Program-made: the position numbers and the translations under genes | In this document: one piece after another, positions 17,371 to 25,298 of the stretch | Layout of the letters: each line of letters begins with the position of its first letter | Position numbering within the stretch: position 1 is the stretch's first letter | The notes under the pieces: model-generated | Told to the model about the DNA's origin: nothing | Database searches by the model: none | What the model saw: the letters and a program-made list of their open reading frames with translations, nothing else | NCBI RefSeq assembly: GCF_000758525.1 | Contig: NZ_CP009241.1 | Location: forward strand, 3,844,001-3,908,000 | Length of the DNA stretch: 64,000 nucleotides | Direction of reading: 5' to 3' | From: Paenibacillus sp. FSL H7-0357 | Lineage (GTDB): Bacteria; Bacillota; Bacilli; Paenibacillales; Paenibacillaceae

Positions 17371-18189
17371 ATGTACGATTATATAATTGCTGTGATTCAA
17401 GGCATTGTCGAAGGAGTAACTGAATTTCTGCCGGTATCCTCCACAGGCCATTTAATACTTAGCGGTTCCCTTCTGGGATTCACCGGAGATAAAGCTGACA
17501 CCTTTGAAATCATTATTCAACTGGGAGCCATTCTAGCCGTTGCAGTCATTTACTGGCGGAGGATTCTTGGTCTGCTAGGTCTGGTAAAAGCTGAATCCGG
17601 GAGCATGAACACAAATGGAGGGTGGAAATTGAATCTTATCCATATCATCCTGGCTTGTCTGCCCGCGATGGTGCTTGGACTCGTTCTTCATTCCTTCATC
17701 AAAACCTATCTGTTCTCTCCCTATACCGTGCTTGCTGGACTTGTGTTTGGAGGATTGTTTATGCTGTACGGCCAGAAGAGACAAATTGCGGTACTAGCGG
17801 AGAATATTGACCAGCTAACCTACAAGCAAGCCATTAAGATAGGTTTGTTCCAGTGTTTGGCCTTGTGGCCGGGCTTTTCCCGTTCCGGAGCAACAATCGC
17901 AGGGGGCTTGCTTGGGGGGGCAGGCTACAAAGCCGCAACTGATTTCTCCTTCCTTATTGCTATTCCGATGATGGTGGCAGCGAGTGGTTATGAACTTCTT
18001 AAGAGCTATCAAACCTTAACAGCGGCCGATGCCGGATTTTTCATCACCGGCTTTCTTGTAGCCTTTGTCGTTGCACTGCTGGCCGTAATTACATTCCTGA
18101 AGCTGCTGCAGCGGTTGAAGCTTGCACCCTTTGCTTATTACCGGTTTGTACTGGCTGCCGTATTTTTGATTTATCTGCTGGTTCGCTGA
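17371..18189 (+). CDS. uppP: Undecaprenyl-diphosphatase UppP (BacA family)
   Basis: 272 residues with the expected set of membrane helices. Motif 1 QGIVEGVTEFLPVSSTGH (residues 10-27) supplies the two catalytic glutamates, serine and histidine of the family; motif 2 PGFSRSGATIAGG supplies the catalytic arginine. The enzyme removes one phosphate from undecaprenyl diphosphate, renewing the lipid carrier for cell-wall synthesis and giving bacitracin tolerance. Its location beside DedA, a bacitracin-type exporter and an envelope two-component system makes a lipid-carrier module, although no clear copy of the shared regulator box precedes it. Confidence 0.95.
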   Translation: MYDYIIAVIQGIVEGVTEFLPVSSTGHLILSGSLLGFTGDKADTFEIIIQLGAILAVAVIYWRRILGLLGLVKAESGSMNTNGGWKLNLIHIILACLPAMVLGLVLHSFIKTYLFSPYTVLAGLVFGGLFMLYGQKRQIAVLAENIDQLTYKQAIKIGLFQCLALWPGFSRSGATIAGGLLGGAGYKAATDFSFLIAIPMMVAASGYELLKSYQTLTAADAGFFITGFLVAFVVALLAVITFLKLLQRLKLAPFAYYRFVLAAVFLIYLLVR

Positions 18190-18213
18190 TATCTCACTGG
18201 GTTTACAAAGGTT

Positions 18214-19101
18214 CTATCTCCAAATGTCGATAGGCTTGGCATCCCGGCTTTTACCGAGGGTGCTCAGCCCGTAGATATCTTCAAGGGTCCGCAACAATGA
18301 ATAATGATTTGTTTTTACCGCTAGTGCACCTTTCTTAACATTAGCGCCGACGATGAATGTCGGTATTTTATTATGTTCGCTCATATCATCCTCATCCCAG
18401 GTTACAATGAGCAGACTGTTATGTTTAATGGCCCAGGCAGCATAGGAGGACAGATGATTCTTAAGCCACTGGTCCGCTGTTTTGACGCTGCCGTCATGCA
18501 TATCATTATTCAGGCTCGGAATGACAAAAGAAACGGTCGGCAACTGATTGAAATCCTTGGGAAAATTGGATAACGGCATGTTGAGGCTGGCAGGCAAATT
18601 GGAGAAATTCACCCAGGGGTTATGTTTTCGTGCATATTTCGTCTTCAGATCATAAGGACCCGTATAGCCAACTTTAGGCAAGCCTTCGGAGTAGCCTCCA
18701 AATGTAAGTCCATGACGAATGAGCTCGGAAGCCAGATTAGCGCGGTGAATTGGAGCGTGGGAAAGGTCATCCGTAACCCCTTGATTAGAGCCGGAGAAGA
18801 GATCTAAATAGTTCGGCTGGCTTGGGTGTTCTATGGCATAATGGTTGGTAAGGCTCAAACCTTGTTTGGCCAGGCTGTTCATATACGGTGCAGATGGATT
18901 GTTTAGAATCTTGTGTGAGGAATGGTTTTCTTCGACTACAATGACGATATGCTCAATAGTTGGCTTAACAGCATTGGACTTATTCGCCGTCAGAGAAGTG
19001 GAAGCCAGCATAGCCGCACTGTCTGAAACGGGGTGGGCCGGAGAATTGACCCCTATTGTTATTAAAGCTATAGAAGCTATCATTAGTTTGGATTTGAACA
19101 T
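18214..19101 (-). CDS. Secreted phosphoesterase (acid phosphatase/phospholipase C-like family)
   Basis: 295 residues with a signal peptide (MFKSKLMIASIALITIGVNS). The motif HIVIVVEENHS near residue 50 is the metal-binding opening of the phosphoesterase family PF04185; QPNYLDLFSG, FVIPSLNNDMHDG and LLIVTWDEDD follow in family order. Members hydrolyse phosphate esters outside the cell, releasing phosphate from organic compounds. The length is near that of bacterial acid phosphatases of this family. Convergent with uppP, ending 24 bp from it. Substrate unknown. Confidence 0.85.
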   Translation of the reverse strand: MFKSKLMIASIALITIGVNSPAHPVSDSAAMLASTSLTANKSNAVKPTIEHIVIVVEENHSSHKILNNPSAPYMNSLAKQGLSLTNHYAIEHPSQPNYLDLFSGSNQGVTDDLSHAPIHRANLASELIRHGLTFGGYSEGLPKVGYTGPYDLKTKYARKHNPWVNFSNLPASLNMPLSNFPKDFNQLPTVSFVIPSLNNDMHDGSVKTADQWLKNHLSSYAAWAIKHNSLLIVTWDEDDMSEHNKIPTFIVGANVKKGALAVKTNHYSLLRTLEDIYGLSTLGKSRDAKPIDIWR

Positions 19102-19258
19102 TATCCTTACCTCTTTCGTATGTAAAATCTAGAGCATTTCTTATTCTACACTCTATTTATTAAAATTCTCTAAAGAATGAGAGCCGTTGTACAATTCAAT
19201 CTGTCTGGACGGTTCAAGATATATCCAGACTAGTGTTCAGAGAACGGGAGAGATAACA

Positions 19259-19330
19259 TTGAGCGCTTTATTCGAAGTACATTGCCGTAGGAACTGTCCG
19301 GTCAGCGGTTTAGCTAGGCGGTTTGCATAA
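19259..19330 (+). CDS. Small cysteine-containing ORF before the metal-transport operon (23 codons)
   Basis: TTG 19259 to TAA 19328-19330 follows GGGAG (19246-19250) at ideal 8-bp spacing. The peptide includes HCRRNCPVSG with two cysteines. A strong terminator follows 23 bp later and a separate promoter for the transport operon comes after that, so the ORF would sit on its own short transcript. Upstream an inverted repeat GTCTGGA/TCCAGAC (19203-19209/19224-19230) is present. It could be a regulatory leader peptide; no homologue is recalled. Confidence 0.4.
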   Translation: MSALFEVHCRRNCPVSGLARRFA

Positions 19331-19352
19331 GGGCAAATAGAAACAAGGCATT

Positions 19353-19382
19353 ACCGGCACCCATAAGGGGTGCCGGTTTTTT
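19353..19382 (+). terminator. Strong intrinsic terminator upstream of the metal-transport promoter
   Basis: Ten perfect pairs ACCGGCACCC (19353-19362) with GGGTGCCGGT (19368-19377), short loop, then a run of T. No annotated gene precedes it on this strand except the small ORF at 19259, so it marks an unannotated short transcript. Confidence 0.85.
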
Positions 19383-19436
19383 CATTCTCAAGAAAGGTCA
19401 TTTGTTTATCCGTTCATTATGAAAAAAAAGTAAAGA

Positions 19437-19499
19437 TTGACATACTTAATAGTAATAATTACAATTAAACTCAATGTTAATAGTAATAATTACTATTAA
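19437..19499 (+). promoter_or_regulatory. Sigma-A promoter with two Zur-like operators
   Basis: TTGACA (19437-19442), 17 bp, TACAAT (19460-19465). Two 23-bp palindromes overlap it: 19446-19468 (one mismatch) and 19477-19499 (perfect 11-1-11). Both contain AGTAATAATTAC. The core TAGTAAT-A-ATTACTA is a 7-1-7 Fur-superfamily operator, one base per arm from the Bacillus Zur consensus TCGTAATNATTACGA and two from Fur or PerR. Zinc-dependent repression of the transporter is inferred. Confidence 0.75.
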
Positions 19500-19607
19500 A
19501 ACTGCAATCCAATTCTAACCGCTTGGAAAGGAGTATATAAAACTTTCGGCATAGGGGTTCTGCCAGAAATCTTATCATTGCGAATTATCATTCTATGGAG
19601 GTATCAA

Positions 19608-21260
19608 ATGAAAGAAAATCAAAAGAAACTCACAAACAAGCGAGCTTTTTCTTATGCAGCCTTGGTGTTGTCAGTGCTCTTATTGCTGGCCGGCTGTTCA
19701 ACGGGTTCCAAGCAATCTGACCCTTCACCCGGCGCACAAAACACCAGCAAAGTGAAAGACGATTTAGTACTGGCCGTTGGTATCATGGATGGCGGACAGT
19801 TTGATCCTAAAAAAGGCTGGGGAATGACCCAAATCCGTCTGACCCATAGCTCACTGCTGGCTATCGACTCTGATCTCAACTTTATTGGGGATCTTGCAAA
19901 ATCCTATACGATCAGTGAGGATGCACTAACATGGACCTTCCCGCTTCGCGAGGAAGCCAAATTCTCCAACGGGGAGCAGGTTACTCCGGAAGATGTCAAG
20001 TATACATACGAAATGCTCAAGGAAGACGGCATTAAATTCGATTTATCTTTCGTTAAGTCGATTGATGTATTAGAGAACAACACGATCGCTATTACGCTTA
20101 ATGAACCGCGCTCTACCTTTGTAAGCCAGCTTACAGAGATCGGAATTGTGCCTAAGGCCCACTATGATGAACATTATTCCGAGAACCCGGTCGGTTCCGG
20201 CCCTTATAAGGTGGTTCAATACAATGAAGGACAGCAAGTTATCATGGAATACAATACGTACTGGTACGGCAAAGAGCCGCAGTTCAAAAAATTGACCTTC
20301 CTGCTTCTCGAAGAAGATGCCGCCCTTGCCGCCGCAAAAGCTGGAGAAGCCGACATTGTCTACGTTCCGCCGACTTTCGCAGAGCAAAAGGTAGAGGGAA
20401 TGACCCTACGCAGCTATGAGAGTATTGATTCCCGCGGGATCATGCTGCCTGCAGTCCCTAGCGGCGGTAAAGGCTTGACCAATGGCAAGGAAGTGGAAAC
20501 AGGTAATGATGTGACCTCAGATCTCGCTATCCGTCAGGCACTTAATGTTGGTCTGGACCGCCAGAAGCTACTGGATGTGGCACTTGATGGACATGGTAAA
20601 AAAGCATATTCCCTCGCCGATGGTTTGCCATGGTTTAACGAAAAAACCGTGATCGAGGACGGGAACATTGAAGCGGCAACCAAAATCCTCGCCGATAGCG
20701 GCTGGGTAGATACGAACAAGGACGGCATTGTGGAAAAAGACGGCCGCAAGGCTGAGTTTGACATGTATTTCAGCTCCAGTGACCAGCTTCGCAGTGACCT
20801 GTCCCTAGCTGCTGCAGATCAAGCGAGTGCTTTCGGCATCAAGATCAACCTCATCGGGGTTACATGGGATGAGATTTATCTTAAAGGCAAGACAGCAGCA
20901 GTGGCATGGGGAGGAGGTAGGCATCACCCTTACCAGCTGTATACGATGAATGCCTCAGACCAAATCGACAAGGGCATTGGCAATATGTCTAATTACCACA
21001 ATCCCAAGGTGGATGAGTACCTGCATCAGGCGCTCACGTCTTCCTCACTCGAAGAGGCCAATAAATACTGGAAGCTTGCCCAATGGGATGGAGAAACGGG
21101 CTTCAGTGGCATCGGAGATGCTCCGATCGTTTGGCTGGTGCGCGTTGACCACTTGTATTTGGCCAATGAGAAGCTGGATCTTGGTAAACAGCCGATTCAC
21201 TCGCACGGTCATGAGTGGGCATTATTCGGCAATGTAACCGAATGGACATGGGGTAAGTAG
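19608..21260 (+). CDS. Nickel/opine-metallophore-type ABC transporter substrate-binding lipoprotein
   Basis: 550 residues. Signal peptide with lipobox LLAGC, so the mature protein is lipid-anchored. The rest is a cluster-C (OppA/NikA) binding protein: WTFPLREEAKFSNGEQVTPEDV and VGSGPYKVVQYNEGQ are family hallmarks. The pocket segment WGGGRHHPYQLYTMN resembles CntA-like metallophore binders more than di-/oligopeptide binders; this is a judgement from memory, not an alignment. ATG 19608 has GGAGG at 19597-19601. First gene of a five-gene import operon behind Zur-like operators, so zinc or nickel (free or chelated) is the likely cargo. Confidence 0.8.
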   Translation: MKENQKKLTNKRAFSYAALVLSVLLLLAGCSTGSKQSDPSPGAQNTSKVKDDLVLAVGIMDGGQFDPKKGWGMTQIRLTHSSLLAIDSDLNFIGDLAKSYTISEDALTWTFPLREEAKFSNGEQVTPEDVKYTYEMLKEDGIKFDLSFVKSIDVLENNTIAITLNEPRSTFVSQLTEIGIVPKAHYDEHYSENPVGSGPYKVVQYNEGQQVIMEYNTYWYGKEPQFKKLTFLLLEEDAALAAAKAGEADIVYVPPTFAEQKVEGMTLRSYESIDSRGIMLPAVPSGGKGLTNGKEVETGNDVTSDLAIRQALNVGLDRQKLLDVALDGHGKKAYSLADGLPWFNEKTVIEDGNIEAATKILADSGWVDTNKDGIVEKDGRKAEFDMYFSSSDQLRSDLSLAAADQASAFGIKINLIGVTWDEIYLKGKTAAVAWGGGRHHPYQLYTMNASDQIDKGIGNMSNYHNPKVDEYLHQALTSSSLEEANKYWKLAQWDGETGFSGIGDAPIVWLVRVDHLYLANEKLDLGKQPIHSHGHEWALFGNVTEWTWGK

Positions 21261-21274
21261 GAAGGGGAAATATT

Positions 21275-22243
21275 GTGGCCAAAAGCATCGTTATTCGCCT
21301 GATTCGCGTTGTAACCCTGCTGATCGGATTATCCATTCTGACCTTTTCACTTATTCATCTGTCTCCAATGGACCCGGTCAATGCCTATATCGGTGGGGAC
21401 AGCTCAGCGTCGCCAGAGCAAATTGAAAAAATCAAACAATATTGGGGTGTAGACAAAAGCCCGGTGGAACAATACCTTGCTTGGGCAAAAGCATTGCTGC
21501 AAGGCAACTTTGGGATTTCAAAGCTGTATCGCAGCCCGGTCATCGACATTATCCAAAGCCGGTTTTTAACATCACTTGCTTTAATGGGGACAGCATGGAT
21601 TTTATCGGGAGTCATCGGATATGTACTAGGAATGACTGCCGCAATGAACCGGGGCAAATGGATGGACAAGCTCATTAAATGGTACAGCTATACGCTGGTA
21701 TCCACTCCAATCTTCTGGATGGGCCTCATTCTATTAATCGTATTTGCTGTCTGGCTTAAATGGTTTCCTGTGGGTTTGGCCATGCCGGCCGGGGTGATGG
21801 AAAGTGATGTGCGGTTCATCGACCGGATTCATCACTTTGTGCTGCCTGCTCTGACATTGAGCATTCTGGGAGTCGCCAATGTTGCGATGCACACCCGCGA
21901 GAAAATGATTGATATTCTAAACACAGAGTATGTCATTTTTGCCAGAGCAAGAGGGGAAAGCAAGTGGCAGATATTTAAAAATCATGGTGTTCGAAATTCG
22001 ATCATTCCCGCGATTTCCCTGCAATTTGCCTACTTTGGCGAACTTTTTGGGGGCTCTATGCTGGCCGAGCAGGTATTTGCTTATCCCGGGCTGGGCAGCA
22101 CCTTGACCACTGCAGGTTTAAAGGGGGACCTCCCGTTAATGGTGGGCATTATTCTGATTAGCTCCTTGTTTGTTTTTGCAGGGAATCTGATCGCCGACAT
22201 TTTGAATAAGGTTGTAGATCCGCGCATGAAGGGGGAGGCCTGA
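21275..22243 (+). CDS. ABC transporter permease, NikB/CntB type
   Basis: 322 residues with six membrane helices. N-terminal MDPVNAYIGGDSSASPEQIEKIK is the usual NikB/DppB opening, and the EAA loop appears as FARARGESKWQIFKNHGVRNSIIP. GTG start 21275 after GGAAGGGG. The stop codon is one base from the start of the second permease, showing operon organisation. Confidence 0.88.
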   Translation: MAKSIVIRLIRVVTLLIGLSILTFSLIHLSPMDPVNAYIGGDSSASPEQIEKIKQYWGVDKSPVEQYLAWAKALLQGNFGISKLYRSPVIDIIQSRFLTSLALMGTAWILSGVIGYVLGMTAAMNRGKWMDKLIKWYSYTLVSTPIFWMGLILLIVFAVWLKWFPVGLAMPAGVMESDVRFIDRIHHFVLPALTLSILGVANVAMHTREKMIDILNTEYVIFARARGESKWQIFKNHGVRNSIIPAISLQFAYFGELFGGSMLAEQVFAYPGLGSTLTTAGLKGDLPLMVGIILISSLFVFAGNLIADILNKVVDPRMKGEA

Positions 22244-22244
22244 G

Positions 22245-23081
22245 ATGCTGACCATACCTGAAGGAATGAATGTACGCAAGAAAATGATTCTGCTGCTTGC
22301 GTTGTCTTCCGGCTTTCTGCTGGCCATATTGATTCTCAGCTTTTGGCTGAGCAATGACAATCTCCGATTGAGTGCGGCAAGCAAGAATCTTGCCCCAAAT
22401 CTTCAATATATATTCGGTACAGACTGGCTCGGCAGAGATATGTTCACACGTACCCTCAAAGGACTGCGCCTCTCACTGGCGGTAGGAGCGTTCGCCTCCA
22501 TCCTCAGTGTCATCATCGCTACTGTAATGGGGATTTGTGCGGCGACCTTTGGCAAGACAGTAGATGCCGTCATTTCCTGGTTAATTGATTTGTTTATCGG
22601 TATGCCTCATCTCGTGTTTATGGTTTTGATCTGCTTCATTGCAGGTGGTGGAATACAAGGCATCGTACTCGGTGTATCCCTTACGCATTGGACAGGGCTG
22701 GCAAGGGTAGTCCGTTCCGAAGTGCTGCAAATTAAAGGTGCGGAATACATTCAAATCTCTAAAAGCTATGGAAAATCAGCTTGGTATATCGCAACAAAAC
22801 ATATACTGCCTTCTATTTTCCCCCAAATTATGATTGGTTTTCTGCTGATGTTTCCGCATGTGATTTTGCATGAAGCCGCATTAACATTCCTGGGTTTCGG
22901 GCTTTCTCCTCAAACTCCGGCTATTGGGATCATATTATCTGAAGCGATGAACCATATTTCAACCGGCAAATGGTGGCTGGTGGTGTTTCCGGGACTGCTT
23001 CTGGTCGTAGTGGTTAAGAGCTTTGACAGTATCGGCGAACAGCTTCGTATTCTGATGGAGCCTGCCAGTTCCAATGAATAG
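22245..23081 (+). CDS. ABC transporter permease, NikC/CntC type
   Basis: 278 residues, membrane protein. LGRDMFTRTLKGLRLSLAVG is the conserved DppC/NikC motif, and EYIQISKSYGKSAWYIATKHILPSI is the coupling loop. Forms the channel with the preceding permease. One base separates it from the upstream gene. Confidence 0.88.
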   Translation: MLTIPEGMNVRKKMILLLALSSGFLLAILILSFWLSNDNLRLSAASKNLAPNLQYIFGTDWLGRDMFTRTLKGLRLSLAVGAFASILSVIIATVMGICAATFGKTVDAVISWLIDLFIGMPHLVFMVLICFIAGGGIQGIVLGVSLTHWTGLARVVRSEVLQIKGAEYIQISKSYGKSAWYIATKHILPSIFPQIMIGFLLMFPHVILHEAALTFLGFGLSPQTPAIGIILSEAMNHISTGKWWLVVFPGLLLVVVVKSFDSIGEQLRILMEPASSNE

Positions 23082-23092
23082 AGGGATGGATA

Positions 23093-23920
23093 ATGACTAA
23101 TGTACAGAATAAACGGCTGTTGCAGGTTGAGAACCTGTCCATTGGCTTTTCACAATATGTGAAAGGTACGCAAAGACGGATGATCCAACCGATAACGGAT
23201 ATGCATGTGGACATTGATGAAGGTGAAATTGTTGCCGTGGTAGGAGCGAGCGGTTCAGGGAAAAGCCTGTTGGCACATGCTGTGCTGGGTATCTTGCCAG
23301 GCAATGCGATCAGCAGCGGAAGCATCTTATACCAGGGAGAAGAGTTGACGCAAAAGAGAAAGGAACAGCTCCGGGGCCGGGAGATCTCATTCATTCCACA
23401 GTCCGTCAATTATCTTGATCCTCTTATGCGAGTCGGGAAGCAGGTACAGATCGGGCTGGATCAGGCAACCGCACAGGCTAAGCAAGAAGAGCTATTCGCA
23501 AGGTATGACCTGAAAAAAAGTGATGGACGTCTGTTTCCGTTTGAATTATCGGGCGGGATGCTGCGCAGGGTGTTGTTCGCGACAAGTGTCAGAGAAGGGG
23601 TGAAGCTGGTTATTGCCGATGAGCCGACCCCCGGAATTCATCCGCAGGCACTCTCCGAAATCTTGCGGCAACTTAAGCAATTCGCTAAAGAGGGGGCCGG
23701 AGTAATGCTGATTACTCACGATATCATGTCGGCGCTGGAAATTGCTGACCGGGTGGCCGTGATCAAGGATGGAACAACAGTGGAAATCTCCGCCGTTTCG
23801 GCTTTTGAAGGCAAAGGGGAACGATTAAAAACCGATTACACCCGAAGGTTATGGCGGGCCTTGCCGCAGAATGATTTTGATTTGGAATTTAAGCGAGAGG
23901 AGGCGGAGTCATGTCTCTGA
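23093..23920 (+). CDS. ABC transporter ATPase, NikD/CntD type
   Basis: 275 residues: Walker A GASGSGKSL, Q-loop in SFIPQSVNYLDPLM, signature LSGGMLRRVLFA, Walker B LVIADEPTPGIH, switch HD in LITHDI. Slightly longer N-terminal insert than usual. Overlaps the next ATPase gene by 10 bp. Confidence 0.88.
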   Translation: MTNVQNKRLLQVENLSIGFSQYVKGTQRRMIQPITDMHVDIDEGEIVAVVGASGSGKSLLAHAVLGILPGNAISSGSILYQGEELTQKRKEQLRGREISFIPQSVNYLDPLMRVGKQVQIGLDQATAQAKQEELFARYDLKKSDGRLFPFELSGGMLRRVLFATSVREGVKLVIADEPTPGIHPQALSEILRQLKQFAKEGAGVMLITHDIMSALEIADRVAVIKDGTTVEISAVSAFEGKGERLKTDYTRRLWRALPQNDFDLEFKREEAESCL

Positions 23921-24513
23921 TCGGAGAAAGCTTAGGTCATTATTATCAAAAAGACCGCTGGATTTTTAAAGAGATCAACCTGTCAGTAGCCCCGGGCGAG
24001 GTTCTTGGGTTATCAGGTTACAGCGGATGCGGAAAAACTACACTGTCCCGAATATTGGCCGGGTATATCCCCCCGCGTGAAGGGAAGGTAACGTCAGATC
24101 AGATAGACATGAAGGGGCCGGGATTTCGGCCTGTCCAGTTAATCTACCAGCATCCGGAAAAAGCGATTAACCCCAAGTGGCGTATGCGGGATGTTGTAAC
24201 GGAGTCCTATACTCCTTCTCAGGACATTCTGGATGCTTTCGAAATCCGCAAGGAATGGATGGACCGTTGGCCGATTGAACTCTCAGGGGGAGAGAAGCAG
24301 CGCTTCTGCATCGTCCGTTCCCTGAATCCTGCCACCAAATATATTATTGCCGACGAGATGACCACAATGCTGGACGCTATTACACAGGCACAAATCTGGA
24401 ACACTTTTCTCCGCATTTGTAAAAGCAGGGAAATTGGAGTTATTGTGGTCAGCCACGAGACCAGCCTTCTGAACCGGATATGCGATACGATCTATAAGGT
24501 GGGCAGCAGTTAA
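23911..24513 (+). CDS. ABC transporter ATPase, NikE/CntF type (short)
   Basis: 200 residues, about 50 shorter than typical NikE/CntF because the C-terminal regulatory extension of oligopeptide-type ATPases is absent. The core is complete: Walker A GYSGCGKTT, signature LSGGEKQRF, Walker B YIIADEMTTMLD and switch VVSHE. Start ATG 23911 lies within the end of the preceding gene. A terminator follows at once, so the short length is not caused by a frameshift that I can see. Confidence 0.85.
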   Translation: MSLIGESLGHYYQKDRWIFKEINLSVAPGEVLGLSGYSGCGKTTLSRILAGYIPPREGKVTSDQIDMKGPGFRPVQLIYQHPEKAINPKWRMRDVVTESYTPSQDILDAFEIRKEWMDRWPIELSGGEKQRFCIVRSLNPATKYIIADEMTTMLDAITQAQIWNTFLRICKSREIGVIVVSHETSLLNRICDTIYKVGSS

Positions 24514-24519
24514 AAAAAG

Positions 24520-24560
24520 GAACATCTGTAAGGTCATTAGCCCTACGGATGTTCTTTTTT
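24520..24560 (+). terminator. Intrinsic terminator of the metal-transport operon
   Basis: Eleven pairs 24520-24530/24544-24554 (GAACATCTGTA with TACGGATGTTC, one wobble) followed by TTTTTT. Confidence 0.9.
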
Positions 24561-24653
24561 AGCCTGCATAGTTTTATAATGAGAATAATGCGGATGATCC
24601 GTTGTTATTGTATTATTCGATTCAAATACCAGCCAAAAATTATATGAATAAGG

Positions 24654-24682
24654 TTTACAATCCTAACATATCAAACTATGAT
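24654..24682 (+). promoter_or_regulatory. Promoter of the bioY operon
   Basis: TTTACA (24654-24659), 17 bp, TATGAT (24677-24682). The -35 is part of GGTTTACAA, which resembles one arm of a BirA operator, but no matching second arm is seen at usual spacing. An imperfect dyad (CTATGATTT at 24676 with AAATCTCATAG at 24703) covers the -10 and start region. BirA control is expected from family knowledge of bioY/yhfUTS operons but is not proven by these sites. Confidence 0.55.
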
Positions 24683-24750
24683 TTAGCTTGAATATAGATG
24701 ACAAATCTCATAGGAATTAATATTTACATCACACTAACGGAGGTCGCAAG

Positions 24751-25293
24751 TTGAAGACAAAAGAGATGGTATTTGCCGCATTATTTGCTGCACTAATAGG
24801 GGTATTAGGTATGATTCCACCGATTCCGCTAGGGTTTATCCCGGTGCCCATTACCGCACAAACACTTGGTGTCATGCTGGCGGGAAGTTTTTTAGGTAAG
24901 AAGACAGGAAGTCTTAGCCTGATTTTATTTATCGTGTTAGTCGCTCTGGGTTTACCTTTATTATCCGGAGGACGTGGAGGTTTCTCTGCATTAGTCGGGC
25001 CGTCAGCCGGTTACATTTTAAGCTGGCCCGTAGCTGCATTTTGTATCGGATATGCGACAGAAAAAGTCTGGTCCAATGTAAAAACATGGAAAGTTATCGT
25101 CATTAACTTAGTTTTTGGTGTGATGCTTGTTAGTTTGATCGGTGCGCCGGTTATGGCTTTGATTACACATACCTCTATTTGGGCCGGACTTGTGGGAGCA
25201 ACCGCATTTTTGCCGGGGGATTGTATTAAAGCGGTCATAGCTGCTATTATAGCGCTACAATTAAAAGCCGTCAGTCCAATCGAAGAGAAGTGA
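24751..25293 (+). CDS. bioY: BioY, biotin-specific S component of an ECF transporter
   Basis: 180 residues, six hydrophobic helices. PITAQTLGVMLAG and LVGPSAGYILSWPVAAF are the BioY signatures, and LPGDCIKAVIAA near the end contains the conserved Asp/Lys of the binding region. TTG start 24751 with GGAGG seven bases upstream. It opens a ten-gene cluster that includes its own ECF energy module (29473-31910). Overlap with the downstream CoA ligase region shows tight coupling. Confidence 0.95.
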   Translation: MKTKEMVFAALFAALIGVLGMIPPIPLGFIPVPITAQTLGVMLAGSFLGKKTGSLSLILFIVLVALGLPLLSGGRGGFSALVGPSAGYILSWPVAAFCIGYATEKVWSNVKTWKVIVINLVFGVMLVSLIGAPVMALITHTSIWAGLVGATAFLPGDCIKAVIAAIIALQLKAVSPIEEK

Positions 25294-25298
25294 TAAAG

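Noticed and set aside
19141..19382. T-box, guanidine, glycine or cobalamin riboswitch before the metal-transport operon
   Set aside because: None of the conserved core sequences of these riboswitches was found; only an ORF and a terminator are supported.
24640..24715. Clear BirA operator
   Set aside because: Only one arm-like GGTTTACAA and an imperfect dyad are seen; the second arm at normal spacing is missing.
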